Assembly (NCBI RefSeq): GCF_014656295.1
Contig: NZ_BNCD01000031.1
Coordinates: forward strand, 1 to 64,000
Length of the DNA: 64,000 bases
Direction of reading: 5' to 3'
Source: Streptomyces sulfonofaciens
Lineage (GTDB): Bacteria; Actinomycetota; Actinomycetes; Streptomycetales; Streptomycetaceae
The notes beneath the pieces are model-generated. The model worked only from the letters and a program-made list of their open reading frames with translations. It was not told the DNA's origin and ran no database searches. This document shows positions 47,929-56,063 of this stretch, in pieces. A program made the position numbers and the translations under genes. Each line of letters begins with the position of its first letter. The stretch's first letter is position 1.

Positions 47929-48678
47929 ATGCGCGCACTGCGAATACTTCTGATCCTCGTCGTGGTCCTCGGCGGCCTCTTCGTGGCCGCCGACCGCGTC
48001 GCGGTGGGCTTCGCCGAGGGCAAGGCCGCCGACGAGCTGCGCAGCAACGAGAACCTGTCGGAGAAGCCGGAGGTCTCGATCGAGGGGTTCCCGTTCCTCA
48101 CCCAGGTCGTCGGCGGGCAGCTCGACGACGTGGAGATCAAGATCAAGGAGTACGAGGCGTCCGCGGGCGGGGCCACCGGCGGGGGAGCCGGCACCCTCCG
48201 GATCCAGGACCTCGACGCGCGGATGCAGGGCGTCCGGTTCTCCAACGGCTACACCTCCGCGACCGCCGACTCGGCCACCGGCACCGCCCACGTCTCGTAC
48301 GCGGAGCTGCTGAGGGCCGCGCAGGTCGAGCCCGTGGAGGTGGCGCCCGGTGCGACCGCCAAGGTGATCCGGCTCTCGGACGGCGGCAACGGCAAGATGA
48401 AAGTCACCGTGGAGGCGACCGTGCTCGGCCGGAAGCTGCCCGATCCGATCACGGTCACGAGCAGCATGCGGGTCGAGGGCGACGTCGTGAAGGTGCACGC
48501 GGACAACCTCCCCTCGTTCGGCGGCGTGCCGACGCCGGAGAGCACGGTCCGGCAGATCACCGACTTCCAGCAGTCGATCACGGGACTGCCGGCCGGTATC
48601 AAGATCGACAAGGTGGAGCCGGCCCCGGACGGCGTCCACATCACGGTCGCGGGTTCACACGTCAGCCTCGTCGGGTGA
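47929..48678 (+). CDS. DUF2993 (LmeA-like) secreted/anchored protein
   Basis: Protein of 249 residues. An uncleaved signal-anchor (RILLILVVVLGGLFVAADRVAV) precedes a DUF2993 domain with SIEGFPFLTQVVGGQLDDVEI, the family's most recognisable segment. The family includes mycobacterial LmeA, a phospholipid-binding protein; in Streptomyces the role is unknown. The ATG at 47929 with CGGGGGGAAA upstream is preferred to the earlier in-frame start at 47884. Confidence 0.85.
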   Translation: MRALRILLILVVVLGGLFVAADRVAVGFAEGKAADELRSNENLSEKPEVSIEGFPFLTQVVGGQLDDVEIKIKEYEASAGGATGGGAGTLRIQDLDARMQGVRFSNGYTSATADSATGTAHVSYAELLRAAQVEPVEVAPGATAKVIRLSDGGNGKMKVTVEATVLGRKLPDPITVTSSMRVEGDVVKVHADNLPSFGGVPTPESTVRQITDFQQSITGLPAGIKIDKVEPAPDGVHITVAGSHVSLVG

Positions 48679-48995
48679 ACGTCGACTTCGGCAGGTGGAC
48701 GTGGGCCCGTCGGGTGGACGTGGACCTCGTCGGGTGAACGCGGGGCTCGTCGGATATTCATCGGGCTCGCCGGGTAGGCGTCGGCCTTTTCGGGTAAGCA
48801 TCATCTGATCGGATGGATTCGATCATCTGGTCAGGCGGGCCCCACCGGTCGGCGGGGCCACCGGATCCCGGGCAACCCCGGGACCACCAGGGACCCCCAG
48901 GGACCCTCAAGGAACCCCGGGACCCCCGGGAACCGAGGGGTCCCGGAACCGCCGGACCCAGGGACTCCGGGACGGTCTGCCGCGCGGCGGGTGTG
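48679..48995. repeat. Degenerate tandem repeats downstream of DUF2993
   Basis: From 48660 to 48800 a 20-28 bp unit containing CGTCGGGTGAACGT recurs about six times with drift. From 48865 to 48990 runs of GGGACCCCCAGGGACC-type sequence form overlapping hairpins that may end transcription. No gene is supported. Confidence 0.55.
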
Positions 48996-49182
48996 CCGCG
49001 AGGGCCGGTCGGCGTCCACAGAGCGAGACAGCGGCGTCCGCACAGCAGATACGGCGGCGTCGTACCCGGCTTCCCGCCGCCCCGGAAGTGCACAGGTATG
49101 CCCCCGGTTCCCCGTTCCGTGATTCGGTATCGGCCCGTCGTCTCAAATAATGGACGATAGCTTCTCGCCATATGAGAAAACG

Positions 49183-49212
49183 GTGACATGTCCGTCTCTG
49201 GCTCCCTACGAT
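49183..49212 (+). promoter_or_regulatory. Promoter of the cysA leader
   Basis: GTGACA (49183-49188) and TACGAT (49207-49212) are 18 bp apart. Transcription should begin about seven bases after the -10, at or next to the ATG at 49220, giving a leaderless mRNA. Confidence 0.65.
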
Positions 49213-49219
49213 CGCACTC

Positions 49220-49327
49220 ATGCGGTGCTATATGAGCGGTCCCCGTTCACGGGGACAGGCGGACCTGACGAAGCGGCGGGCAGTAGACCTGTGCCGTATG
49301 GCCGCCATGCTCTGTCGCACGGTCTGA
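49220..49327 (+). CDS. Putative regulatory leader peptide upstream of cysA
   Basis: A 35-codon open frame that begins at or near the predicted transcription start. It encodes MRCYMSGPRSRGQADLTK followed by RRAVDLCRMAAMLCRTV. Three Cys codons and the pattern LTxRRxVDLxRxxxxxC match the putative leader peptides found upstream of actinobacterial sulfur and cysteine genes. It lies 289 bp before cysA, and hairpin-forming sequences separate them (49423-49436, 49457-49471). Translation of the Cys codons could therefore sense Cys-tRNA supply and set read-through into cysA; this is inference from layout. Confidence 0.7.
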   Translation: MRCYMSGPRSRGQADLTKRRAVDLCRMAAMLCRTV

Positions 49328-49422
49328 GCGGGCACCCGAGCGGGACACGGACACCGCGGCCCGCCCCGGAAGCCGCCGCACACAGCGCGCAGCAGCGTCG
49401 CGAGCGCGCCCGCGGCCGACAG

Positions 49423-49471
49423 GGCCGGATCCGGCCGCACCACTCCGCCCCGTCCCGTACCCGGCGGGTAC
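49423..49471 (+). promoter_or_regulatory. Hairpins in the cysA leader
   Basis: GGCCGGATCCGGCC (49423-49436) is a perfect palindrome, and GTACCC-GGC-GGGTAC (49457-49471) is a perfect hairpin. Both lie between the leader peptide and cysA and could form part of an attenuator. Confidence 0.45.
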
Positions 49472-49616
49472 CGACCCGGTATCCCGCGTGACCGCCACGA
49501 TGCACGGCCCGACGCGCCGGCGGACACCGTCCCCGACGCATCGGCGCAGCACCCGGTGCACCCGTGCACCACAGGAAGCAGCACAGTCCCGCCGCAACTG
49601 CCCCGGAGGAGAAAGC

Positions 49617-50462
49617 ATGAGCCGCAGTGACGTCCTGGTAGACGCCGACTGGGTCGAGGCCAACCTCGACAACGCCAAGGTCGTCATCGTCGAGGTCGAC
49701 GAGGACACCTCCGCGTACGACAAGAACCACATCAGGAACGCCGTCAAGATCGACTGGAAGACGGACCTCCAGGACCCGGTCCGCCGTGACTTCGTCGACC
49801 AGGCCGGCTTCGAGAAGCTGCTCTCCGAGCGCGGCATCGCCAACGACGACACCGTGGTCCTCTACGGCGGCAACAACAACTGGTTCGCCTCGTACGCCTA
49901 CTGGTACTTCAAGCTGTACGGCCACGACAGCGTCAAGCTGCTGGACGGCGGCCGCAAGAAGTGGGAGCTGGACTCCCGCGACCTGGTGGACGGCTCCGAG
50001 GTGCCGAACCGCCCGGCCACCGAGTACAAGGCCAAGGCCCAGGACACCTCGATCCGCGCCTTCCGCGACGACGTGGTCGCCGCGATCGGCGCCCAGAACC
50101 TGGTCGACGTGCGCTCGCCCGACGAGTTCGCCGGCCGGCTGCTCGCCCCGGCCCACCTGCCGCAGGAGCAGTCCCAGCGTCCCGGCCACGTGCCGAGCGC
50201 CCGGAACATCCCGTGGTCCAAGAACGCCAACGACGACGGCACCTTCAAGTCGGACGACGAGCTGAAGGAGCTGTACGCCGAGGAGCAGGTGGACCTCGCC
50301 AAGGACACCATCGCCTACTGCCGCATCGGCGAGCGTTCCGCGCTGACCTGGTTCGTGCTGCACGAGCTGCTGGGCGTCAGCAACGTCAAGAACTACGACG
50401 GCTCCTGGACCGAGTACGGCTCCCTGGTGGGCGTGCCGATCGAGCTCGGCGCGGGCAAGTGA
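49617..50462 (+). CDS. cysA: Thiosulfate sulfurtransferase (rhodanese)
   Basis: Enzyme of 281 residues with two rhodanese domains. It transfers sulfane sulfur from thiosulfate to an acceptor. The C-terminal active-site loop is AYCRIGERSA with the catalytic Cys; the N-terminal domain is the inactive structural one. CCGGAGGAGAAAGC precedes the ATG. It forms an operon with the DUF1416 gene 112 bp downstream and is preceded by a long leader with a Cys-rich peptide. Strong codon bias suggests high expression. Confidence 0.95.
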   Translation: MSRSDVLVDADWVEANLDNAKVVIVEVDEDTSAYDKNHIRNAVKIDWKTDLQDPVRRDFVDQAGFEKLLSERGIANDDTVVLYGGNNNWFASYAYWYFKLYGHDSVKLLDGGRKKWELDSRDLVDGSEVPNRPATEYKAKAQDTSIRAFRDDVVAAIGAQNLVDVRSPDEFAGRLLAPAHLPQEQSQRPGHVPSARNIPWSKNANDDGTFKSDDELKELYAEEQVDLAKDTIAYCRIGERSALTWFVLHELLGVSNVKNYDGSWTEYGSLVGVPIELGAGK

Positions 50463-50573
50463 GCCGCCGGTAGGCGGACGTCACACCCGGTAGGCGGCAC
50501 GGCACCGCGCGGCAGTCGGTGCAGGGCAGTCAGCAATCAACGCACCACCACCCTCGACCATAAGGACTGACGT

Positions 50574-50861
50574 ATGTGTGGAGCTAAGGTCGGCGGACCC
50601 GATGCCTCGACGATCAAGCCCGGTGAGACCACCATCCAGGGTCAGGTGACCCGCAACGGCGAGCCCGTCACCGGGTACGTCCGGCTGCTGGACGCCACCG
50701 GGGAGTTCACCGCCGAGGTGCCCACCTCGGCCACCGGCCAGTTCCGGTTCTACGCCCGCGAGGGCACCTGGACCGTGCGCGCCCTGGTACCGGGCGCCAC
50801 CGCGGACCGTACGGTGGTCGCGCAGACGGGCGGCCTCGCGGAGGTCGCGATCGCCGTCTGA
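50574..50861 (+). CDS. DUF1416 protein
   Basis: Protein of 95 residues, beginning MCGAKVGGPDAS with a conserved Cys at position 2, and a beta-sandwich-like pattern (GQVTRNGEPVTGYVRLLD). DUF1416 genes nearly always follow the cysA-type sulfurtransferase in actinobacteria, suggesting a shared role in sulfur transfer; the biochemical function is unknown. Confidence 0.9.
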   Translation: MCGAKVGGPDASTIKPGETTIQGQVTRNGEPVTGYVRLLDATGEFTAEVPTSATGQFRFYAREGTWTVRALVPGATADRTVVAQTGGLAEVAIAV

Positions 50862-50885
50862 GCGACTGCCCGGCAGGGCTCGTCG

Positions 50886-50950
50886 ACGGCCGGAGGGCCG
50901 CACCCCGCACGCCGGAGAACCGGCGGACGGCGGTGCGGCCCTCCGGCCGT
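50886..50950 (+). terminator. Terminator of the cysA operon
   Basis: A perfect 19-bp stem (50886-50904 with 50932-50950) encloses 27 nt, beginning 24 bp after the DUF1416 stop. Confidence 0.75.
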
Positions 50951-51163
50951 GCGCGGCGGAACACCCCGGAACACCCCGGGCACGCCGGAGCATGCCGGAG
51001 CACGCGGGAAAACAGCACGGAAAGCGCCCGGGACCCCGCCCGGGCCCGAGTCGGGGACCGCGCCGGGACCGCGTCAGGGACCGCGTCAGGACCCTGCCGG
51101 GGACCGCGGAAATCGGCCGCCCGGGGCGGGCATGGATGGCGCCGTACGGCCTACTCTGAGGGT

Positions 51164-51421
51164 ATGTACGCGCGCCGGCGCCGTCTCTACTTCACCATGA
51201 TGGGCATCTGCATCGCGTTGTTCGTCCTGGCGTGGGGCGTCGTGCGCATCTGGTCCATTCCGGCCGCCGTGGGCATGTGCGTGGTGGCCATGGTGCTGCC
51301 GCCGCTCGCTGCGATCGTCGCCAACCGCCGCGGCCCCGAGGACCGCTGGTGGGACGACCCGTCGGGAGACCCGAAGTCCGACGAGTGGTGGGACGAGCTG
51401 GACGGCAGGAAGCGCCGCTGA
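51164..51421 (+). CDS. DUF3099 membrane protein
   Basis: Protein of 85 residues with two transmembrane helices (YFTMMGICIALFVLAWGVV and IPAAVGMCVVAMVLPPLAAI) and an acidic, Trp-rich tail (RWWDDPSGDPKSDEWWDELD). The start ATG 51164 follows GAGGG. It is a conserved actinobacterial protein of unknown function and no operon partner is evident. Confidence 0.85.
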   Translation: MYARRRRLYFTMMGICIALFVLAWGVVRIWSIPAAVGMCVVAMVLPPLAAIVANRRGPEDRWWDDPSGDPKSDEWWDELDGRKRR

Positions 51422-51670
51422 CCGGCCGCGGCCCCGCCGGTTCCGGCGACCGCGGGCCCTCGCCGGAGCCGGCCCCCCACCGCGGCAGCCGTGTCATCCG
51501 GCACCCCCCGGCACCCCGGCGGACGGGAGACGCGGACCGGGGCCCGGGGACATCGGCGGGCCGGCACAGCGGTGGTCCGGATGACAGCGGTGGTCCGGGG
51601 GACAACGGTGGCCCGGGGGCAGCCATGGATCGGGGGAAAGCGGTGTCCCGGGGACAGCGGCGGTGCGGGA

Positions 51671-52033
51671 TCAGTAGACGAGGGCCTGGGTGTCCTCCGC
51701 GAGCGCCTCCTGGACGAAGAGCTGCGAACCCGCGATGCGCACTCCCGGGATCACGTCGTCCTCCGTGATGCCGCGGCGGGCCGCGCACTGGGTGCACAGC
51801 GTGATGCGCCCGCCCGTCTGGATCCCCTCGATCAGCTCGGGCAGCGGTGCCGCGTGCGGCAGCTCGAACCCGGCCGCCCTGCCGGGCAGCGCGAACCACG
51901 CCGACTCGCCGGTCAGCCAGAGCGACACGCTCACCCCGCTGGCCGCGGCCACCGCCGCCACCGTGAACGCCTGCGAGCAGCGCTCCGGCGCGTCCGACCC
52001 CGCCGTCACCTTGATCACCAGGTTCTTCGCCAT
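51671..52033 (-). CDS. DsrE-like protein
   Basis: Protein of 120 residues resembling the DsrE/DsrF sulfur-relay fold. The segment GGRITLCTQCAARRGITEDDVI holds two Cys residues in the position of the DsrE active Cys (split: LCTQCAARRG). It may carry sulfur, in keeping with the nearby rhodanese. ATG 52033 (MAKNLVIKVTAG) is the natural start. Confidence 0.82.
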   Translation of the reverse strand: MAKNLVIKVTAGSDAPERCSQAFTVAAVAAASGVSVSLWLTGESAWFALPGRAAGFELPHAAPLPELIEGIQTGGRITLCTQCAARRGITEDDVIPGVRIAGSQLFVQEALAEDTQALVY

Positions 52034-52123
52034 GGCCGCATCGTATGCGCCCGGCCGCGGCCGTCTAAGCTGGAGTCCGGCCTCGTGCCGCTCGTACCGT
52101 CCCCCGACCGCCGAGGAGCCGCC

Positions 52124-52225
52124 GTGCTTGAGGCACTCTACGAGGCACTGCTCGCGCTGGTCTGCGTCGCCGTCGTGGCGTTCACCTGGCTGGCCGTGAG
52201 CAAGCTGTACGAGGGGCAGCGCTGA
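52124..52225 (+). CDS. Single-helix membrane microprotein
   Basis: A 33-residue peptide beginning MLEALYEALLALVCVA and continuing VVAFTWLAVSKLYEGQR. It is one transmembrane helix with a basic C-terminus. GAGGAG sits five bases before the GTG at 52124. It lies between the divergent DsrE-like gene and the nitrobindin-like gene 69 bp downstream, possibly in one transcript with it. Function unknown. Confidence 0.6.
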   Translation: MLEALYEALLALVCVAVVAFTWLAVSKLYEGQR

Positions 52226-52294
52226 GCCGGCCGCAGAGCCGAGCCCGTGCCGAGGCCCCAGCCCGCCCCCAGAGAGAGACCGACTGAGCACCCG

Positions 52295-52867
52295 ATGATC
52301 GAGATTCCGTCCGACCTCCACAAGGACCTCGTCCCCCTCGCCTTCCTGCTCGGCACCTGGGCCGGAGCCGGTGTGTCCGACTTCCCCGGCGCCGAGAAGT
52401 GCAACTTCGGCCAGGAGGTCACCTTCACCCACGACGGGCGCGACTTCCTGGAGTACCACTCGCACACCTGGGTGCTGGACGCCGACGGCGGGAAGGTCAG
52501 GCCGCTGGAGTCGGAGTCCGGCTTCTGGCGCATCGACGCCGAGCGGAAGATCGAGACCGTGATGGTCCGCGACGGCGGTGTGGCCGAGGTCTGGTACGGC
52601 GAGCTGGCCGACCGCAAGCCGCAGATCGACCTGGCCACCGACGCCGTCGCCCGCACCGCCGCCTCCGGGCCCTACTCCGGCGGCAAGCGGCTGTACGGCT
52701 ATGTGAAGGGCGACCTGATGTGGGTCGGCGAGAAGCAGACCCCCGAGGTGCCGCTGCGGCCGTACATGTCCGCGCAGCTCAAGAAGGTGGTCAGCCCCGA
52801 GGAGGTGGCCTCCTGGGCGAAGGACCTCGGGGACCTGCCCGACGACGGGATCGCGTTCTTCAAGTGA
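52295..52867 (+). CDS. Ferric nitrobindin-like protein lacking the heme-ligand His
   Basis: Beta-barrel protein of 190 residues in the nitrobindin/FABP-like family. The signature LLGTWAGAGVSDFP (GTWxGxGxxxxP) is present. The axial heme His of true nitrobindins, expected near the last 40 residues in a segment like PHLxAxLxR, corresponds to RPYMSAQLKKV here, with Tyr in its place. Such members are known as ferric nitrobindin-like proteins and probably do not isomerise peroxynitrite. AGAGAGA lies upstream of the ATG. Confidence 0.82.
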   Translation: MIEIPSDLHKDLVPLAFLLGTWAGAGVSDFPGAEKCNFGQEVTFTHDGRDFLEYHSHTWVLDADGGKVRPLESESGFWRIDAERKIETVMVRDGGVAEVWYGELADRKPQIDLATDAVARTAASGPYSGGKRLYGYVKGDLMWVGEKQTPEVPLRPYMSAQLKKVVSPEEVASWAKDLGDLPDDGIAFFK

Positions 52868-53029
52868 GCGCCGCGGGCGCCGCGCGGGGCACCGCCCCGG
52901 GCACCCACGCCGTGCCGTCGGTGCGCGCCGTGCCGTCGGTCGCGCGGCACAGGGCCGCGCACGGTGCCCTCGCGGGTCCGCCGAGGCGGGCGTTTCGCCG
53001 CAGGACCCGTGAGTCGGGGGCCCGCCGCC

Positions 53030-53035
53030 TACACT
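53030..53035 (+). promoter_or_regulatory. -10 element of nur, probable leaderless mRNA
   Basis: TACACT is followed after six bases by the GTG start codon at 53042, and no ribosome site is present, so nur is probably translated from a leaderless transcript. Confidence 0.5.
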
Positions 53036-53041
53036 GGTTCC

Positions 53042-53521
53042 GTGGTGAGCACCGACTGGAAGAGCGACCTGCGGCAGCGCGGCTACCGGCTGACGCCGCA
53101 GCGGCAGCTCGTGCTCGAAGCCGTCGACGCGCTGGAGCACGGCACACCTGACGACATCCTGTGCGAGGTGCGCAAGACCGCCTCCGGCGTCAACATCTCC
53201 ACCGTCTACCGCACGCTGGAGCTGCTGGAGGAGCTGGGCCTGGTCAGCCACGCGCACCTCGGGCACGGTGCGCCGACGTACCACCTCGCCGACCGGCACC
53301 ACCACATCCACCTGGTGTGCCGGGACTGCACGGACGTCATCGAGGCGGACGTGGAGATCGCGGCCGAGTTCACCGAGAAGCTGCGGGAGACCTTCGGCTT
53401 CGAGACCGACATGAAGCACTTCGCGATCTTCGGCAGGTGCCGCACGTGCGTGGCGGACGCAGCCCGGCAGGGCGGGACCACGGCCGGTGAGGAAATAAAA
53501 ACGGTGAGCACACGGTCGTAG
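53042..53521 (+). CDS. nur: Nickel-responsive Fur-family repressor Nur
   Basis: Fur-family regulator of 159 residues; the family member Nur represses nickel uptake and sodF in the presence of Ni. Counting from the GTG at 53042, His33, His70, His72, His86, His88, His90 and His126 fall exactly on the known Nur metal-site positions, which supports both the start and the Nur assignment over Fur or Zur. C93/C96 and the FGRCRTC pair form the structural site. The DNA-binding helix is NISTVYRTLELLEELGL. A second GTG at 53045 is possible. Confidence 0.93.
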   Translation: MVSTDWKSDLRQRGYRLTPQRQLVLEAVDALEHGTPDDILCEVRKTASGVNISTVYRTLELLEELGLVSHAHLGHGAPTYHLADRHHHIHLVCRDCTDVIEADVEIAAEFTEKLRETFGFETDMKHFAIFGRCRTCVADAARQGGTTAGEEIKTVSTRS

Positions 53522-53532
53522 GCTGTGTGGAT

Positions 53533-54498
53533 ATGAAGAGCCCTCTGCTGTCCCTGCCAGGCGCCGTCCCCGCCGAGGGTGTGGACGAAGGCGTCGCCGC
53601 CCACTACGGCGATCTGTTCCGCGAGCAGCGCTCACTCGCCGACGGCACCGGATTCGTCGACCTGTCGCACCGCGGTGTCCTCACCGTCCACGGCGACGAC
53701 CGGCTGACGTGGCTGCACCTGCTGCTCACCCAGCACGTCAGCGACCTCCCCGCGGGCCGTGCCACCGAGTCGCTGATCCTCTCGGCGCACGGCCACATCG
53801 AGCACGCGCTCTACCTCGTCGACGACGGTGCCACCGTCTGGATGCACGTCGAGCCGGGCACCCAGGCGGCCCTGCTCGGCTACCTGGAGTCGATGAAGTT
53901 CTTCTACCGCGTGGAGGTGGCCGACAGGACGGGCGAGTTCGCCGTGGTGCACCTGCCCGCCGGGTCCATCGCGGAGCCGCCCGACGGCGCGGTCGTCCGC
54001 GAGACGGCACACGGACGCGACCTCTTCCTGCCGCGCGCCGACCTGCCCGCGTTCGCGGAGCGGCACGCCCCGGCGGCCGGCCTCCTCGCCTACGAGGCGC
54101 TGCGCATCGAGGCGCACCGCCCGCGGCTCGGCTTCGAGACCGACCACCGCACCATCCCGCACGAGGTGGGCTGGATCGGCGACGCGGTGCACCTGGACAA
54201 GGGCTGCTACCGGGGCCAGGAGACCGTGGCCCGGGTGCACAACCTGGGCAAGCCGCCGCGCCGGCTGGTCTTCCTGCACCTGGACGGCAGCGAGGTGCAC
54301 CTGCCGCCGCACGGCGCCCCGGTGCGGCTCGCTGACGAGGGGCCGGACGGCCGCAAGCTCGGCTTCGTCACCACCTCCGCCCGCCACCACGAGCTGGGCC
54401 CGATCGCGCTCGCGCTGGTCAAGCGGAGTGTTCCGCCGGACGCCCCGCTGATCGCCGAGACCACGGCGGCGGCGCAGGAGACCGTCGTCCAGCCGTGA
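53533..54498 (+). CDS. ygfZ: YgfZ/GcvT-like folate-binding protein
   Basis: Protein of 321 residues related to the glycine-cleavage T protein and involved in Fe-S cluster assembly or repair. The YgfZ signature K-G-C-Y-x-G-Q-E is present as DKGCYRGQETVARVHN with the redox-active Cys. ATG 53533 (MKSPLLSLPGA) is preferred; GTG 53527 would add two residues. No strong ribosome site is visible, suggesting another short-leader gene. It follows nur by 11 bases. Confidence 0.92.
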   Translation: MKSPLLSLPGAVPAEGVDEGVAAHYGDLFREQRSLADGTGFVDLSHRGVLTVHGDDRLTWLHLLLTQHVSDLPAGRATESLILSAHGHIEHALYLVDDGATVWMHVEPGTQAALLGYLESMKFFYRVEVADRTGEFAVVHLPAGSIAEPPDGAVVRETAHGRDLFLPRADLPAFAERHAPAAGLLAYEALRIEAHRPRLGFETDHRTIPHEVGWIGDAVHLDKGCYRGQETVARVHNLGKPPRRLVFLHLDGSEVHLPPHGAPVRLADEGPDGRKLGFVTTSARHHELGPIALALVKRSVPPDAPLIAETTAAAQETVVQP

Positions 54499-54651
54499 CG
54501 CACGCGCGGGCGTCCGGCCCACGGACCCCGCGCGACCCGTGCGCCCGCGCGACCGGTGTGCCCCGCCCCGGCGGGGCACACCCGCGGCACGTCCGGCCGC
54601 AGCGCACGTCCGTCCGCCGTCCGTCCGCCGTCCGTCCGCCGTCCGGCCGGG

Positions 54652-55197
54652 CTAGACCTCCAGCAGGACCGTGAACGGGCCGTCGTTCGTCAGGGACACC
54701 CGCATCCGCGCCCCGAAGCGGCCCGTGGCGACCGTCGCGCCCAGGGCCCTCAGCCGGGCCACCACCTCGTCCACCAGCGGCTCGGCCACCTCGCCGGGCG
54801 CCGCCGCGTTCCACGTCGGCCGCCGGCCCTTCCTGGCGTCCCCGTACAGCGTGAACTGGCTCACCACCAGCAGGGGGGCGCCGACGTCCGAGCACGACCT
54901 CTCGTCCCGCAGCATGCGGATCGACCAGAGCTTCCTGGCCAGTTGCGCGGCCTTCTCCCTGGTGTCGTCGTGGGTCACGCCCACCAGGACGAGCAGGCCC
55001 TCCCCGCTGATCTCGCCCACGGTCCGCGGGCCACCGCCGCCTGCGGCCCCCGCCGCCCCGTCCGGCCCCTGCGCGCCCGCCTCCCCGCCGTTGCCGTCGT
55101 TCCCGTGGTTCTCGTGGTTCTCGTTCCCGCCGTTCCGGTCGTTCCCGTCCTCCACGAGCACGCTCGCGCCGTCCACCCTCTGCACCACCGCACGCAT
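54652..55197 (-). CDS. dtd: D-aminoacyl-tRNA deacylase with low-complexity insertion
   Basis: Proofreading enzyme of 181 residues that removes D-amino acids from tRNA. The family motifs VSQFTLYGD and the C-terminal [16 protein letters not shown] (cross-subunit Gly-Pro motif equivalent NDGPFT) are intact. An insertion of about 40 residues, Asn/Gly/His-rich then Gly/Ala-rich ([17 protein letters not shown]), splits the N-terminal region after about residue 17, giving 181 rather than about 141 residues. ATG 55197 matches the family start MRAVVQRV; upstream ATGs at 55206 and 55209 are alternatives. Confidence 0.9.
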   Translation of the reverse strand: MRAVVQRVDGASVLVEDGNDRNGGNENHENHGNDGNGGEAGAQGPDGAAGAAGGGGPRTVGEISGEGLLVLVGVTHDDTREKAAQLARKLWSIRMLRDERSCSDVGAPLLVVSQFTLYGDARKGRRPTWNAAAPGEVAEPLVDEVVARLRALGATVATGRFGARMRVSLTNDGPFTVLLEV

Positions 55198-55367
55198 GCG
55201 GACCATCATGCCCTGCCGCCCCGTCCGTCCCACGCGCCGCCCGGGCGCCCCCCATCCGGGCCACCGATGAGCCCCCAAGCCCCCCATCCGGGGAGGATCA
55301 CGGCTTCTCGGTCACATGGCGCGCACCGGTGGTGGCACGATGAGCCTCACACGGGGGGAGCCCGGCG

Positions 55368-55994
55368 ATGCGAAGTGGAGCAAGCCGCATGTGCACAGCG
55401 AGTACCGGGGCCGGGCAGCCCCGCGGCACGGTGTCCGCCACCAGGATGACGTCCCGGCCCTCCCGGACGGGACCGGTGCGCGGCGAGTCCGGCGGCCCCC
55501 GGCTGCCCGCGCTGCCCGAGCCCGGCCTCGCCGACCTCAGCCTCGCCGAACTGCGGGAGCTGCGCCGTGCCGCCCAGCGCGAGGAGGCCGACCTGAGCTA
55601 TGTGCGGCGCCTCGTGCAGGGCCGGGTCGACATCCTGCGTGCCGAGCTGGCGCGCCGTGCGGAGCGCACGACTCCGCTGGTCGGCCGGCTCCCCGAGATC
55701 CTCGCGGACCAGCCGGCCCGGCAGCGCTCTTCCGCCCGGCACGTGACGCTCGGCCCGCCGCACAGCGAGGAGTACGGACGACTGGCCGCCGACATGCTCG
55801 CCGAGGTCGCCCTCTCCGACCTGGACGCCCGCACCGGCGACGAGTTGCGCGCGGCCATGGGCCGGCTCGTCGGGTACGAGCAGCAGGTCTCCCGGCGCCG
55901 CCAGCAGGTCCAGCACACGGCGGACGGGTGCAGTGCCGAGATCGCCCGCAGGTACCGTGAGGGCGAAGCGCAAGTAGACGACCTGCTCGCCTGA
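55368..55994 (+). CDS. rsiG: RsiG, c-di-GMP-dependent anti-sigma factor for WhiG
   Basis: Protein of 208 residues with two long antiparallel helices. The c-di-GMP-binding motif E(X)3S(X)2R(X)3Q(X)3D occurs twice: EADLSYVRRLVQGRVD at 73-88 and EQQVSRRRQQVQHTAD at 171-186. That is the defining feature of Streptomyces RsiG, which with c-di-GMP holds sigma WhiG inactive and so delays sporulation. The first 50 residues are unstructured. The ATG at 55368 follows GGGGGAG by seven bases. whiG is not nearby, as in other Streptomyces. Confidence 0.95.
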   Translation: MRSGASRMCTASTGAGQPRGTVSATRMTSRPSRTGPVRGESGGPRLPALPEPGLADLSLAELRELRRAAQREEADLSYVRRLVQGRVDILRAELARRAERTTPLVGRLPEILADQPARQRSSARHVTLGPPHSEEYGRLAADMLAEVALSDLDARTGDELRAAMGRLVGYEQQVSRRRQQVQHTADGCSAEIARRYREGEAQVDDLLA

Positions 55995-56063
55995 CGCGGC
56001 ACCCGGCGACCCCGGCGCCCGTGCGGGTGGCAGGCCCCACCGCCACCCCGGAAGGCCGCACCC

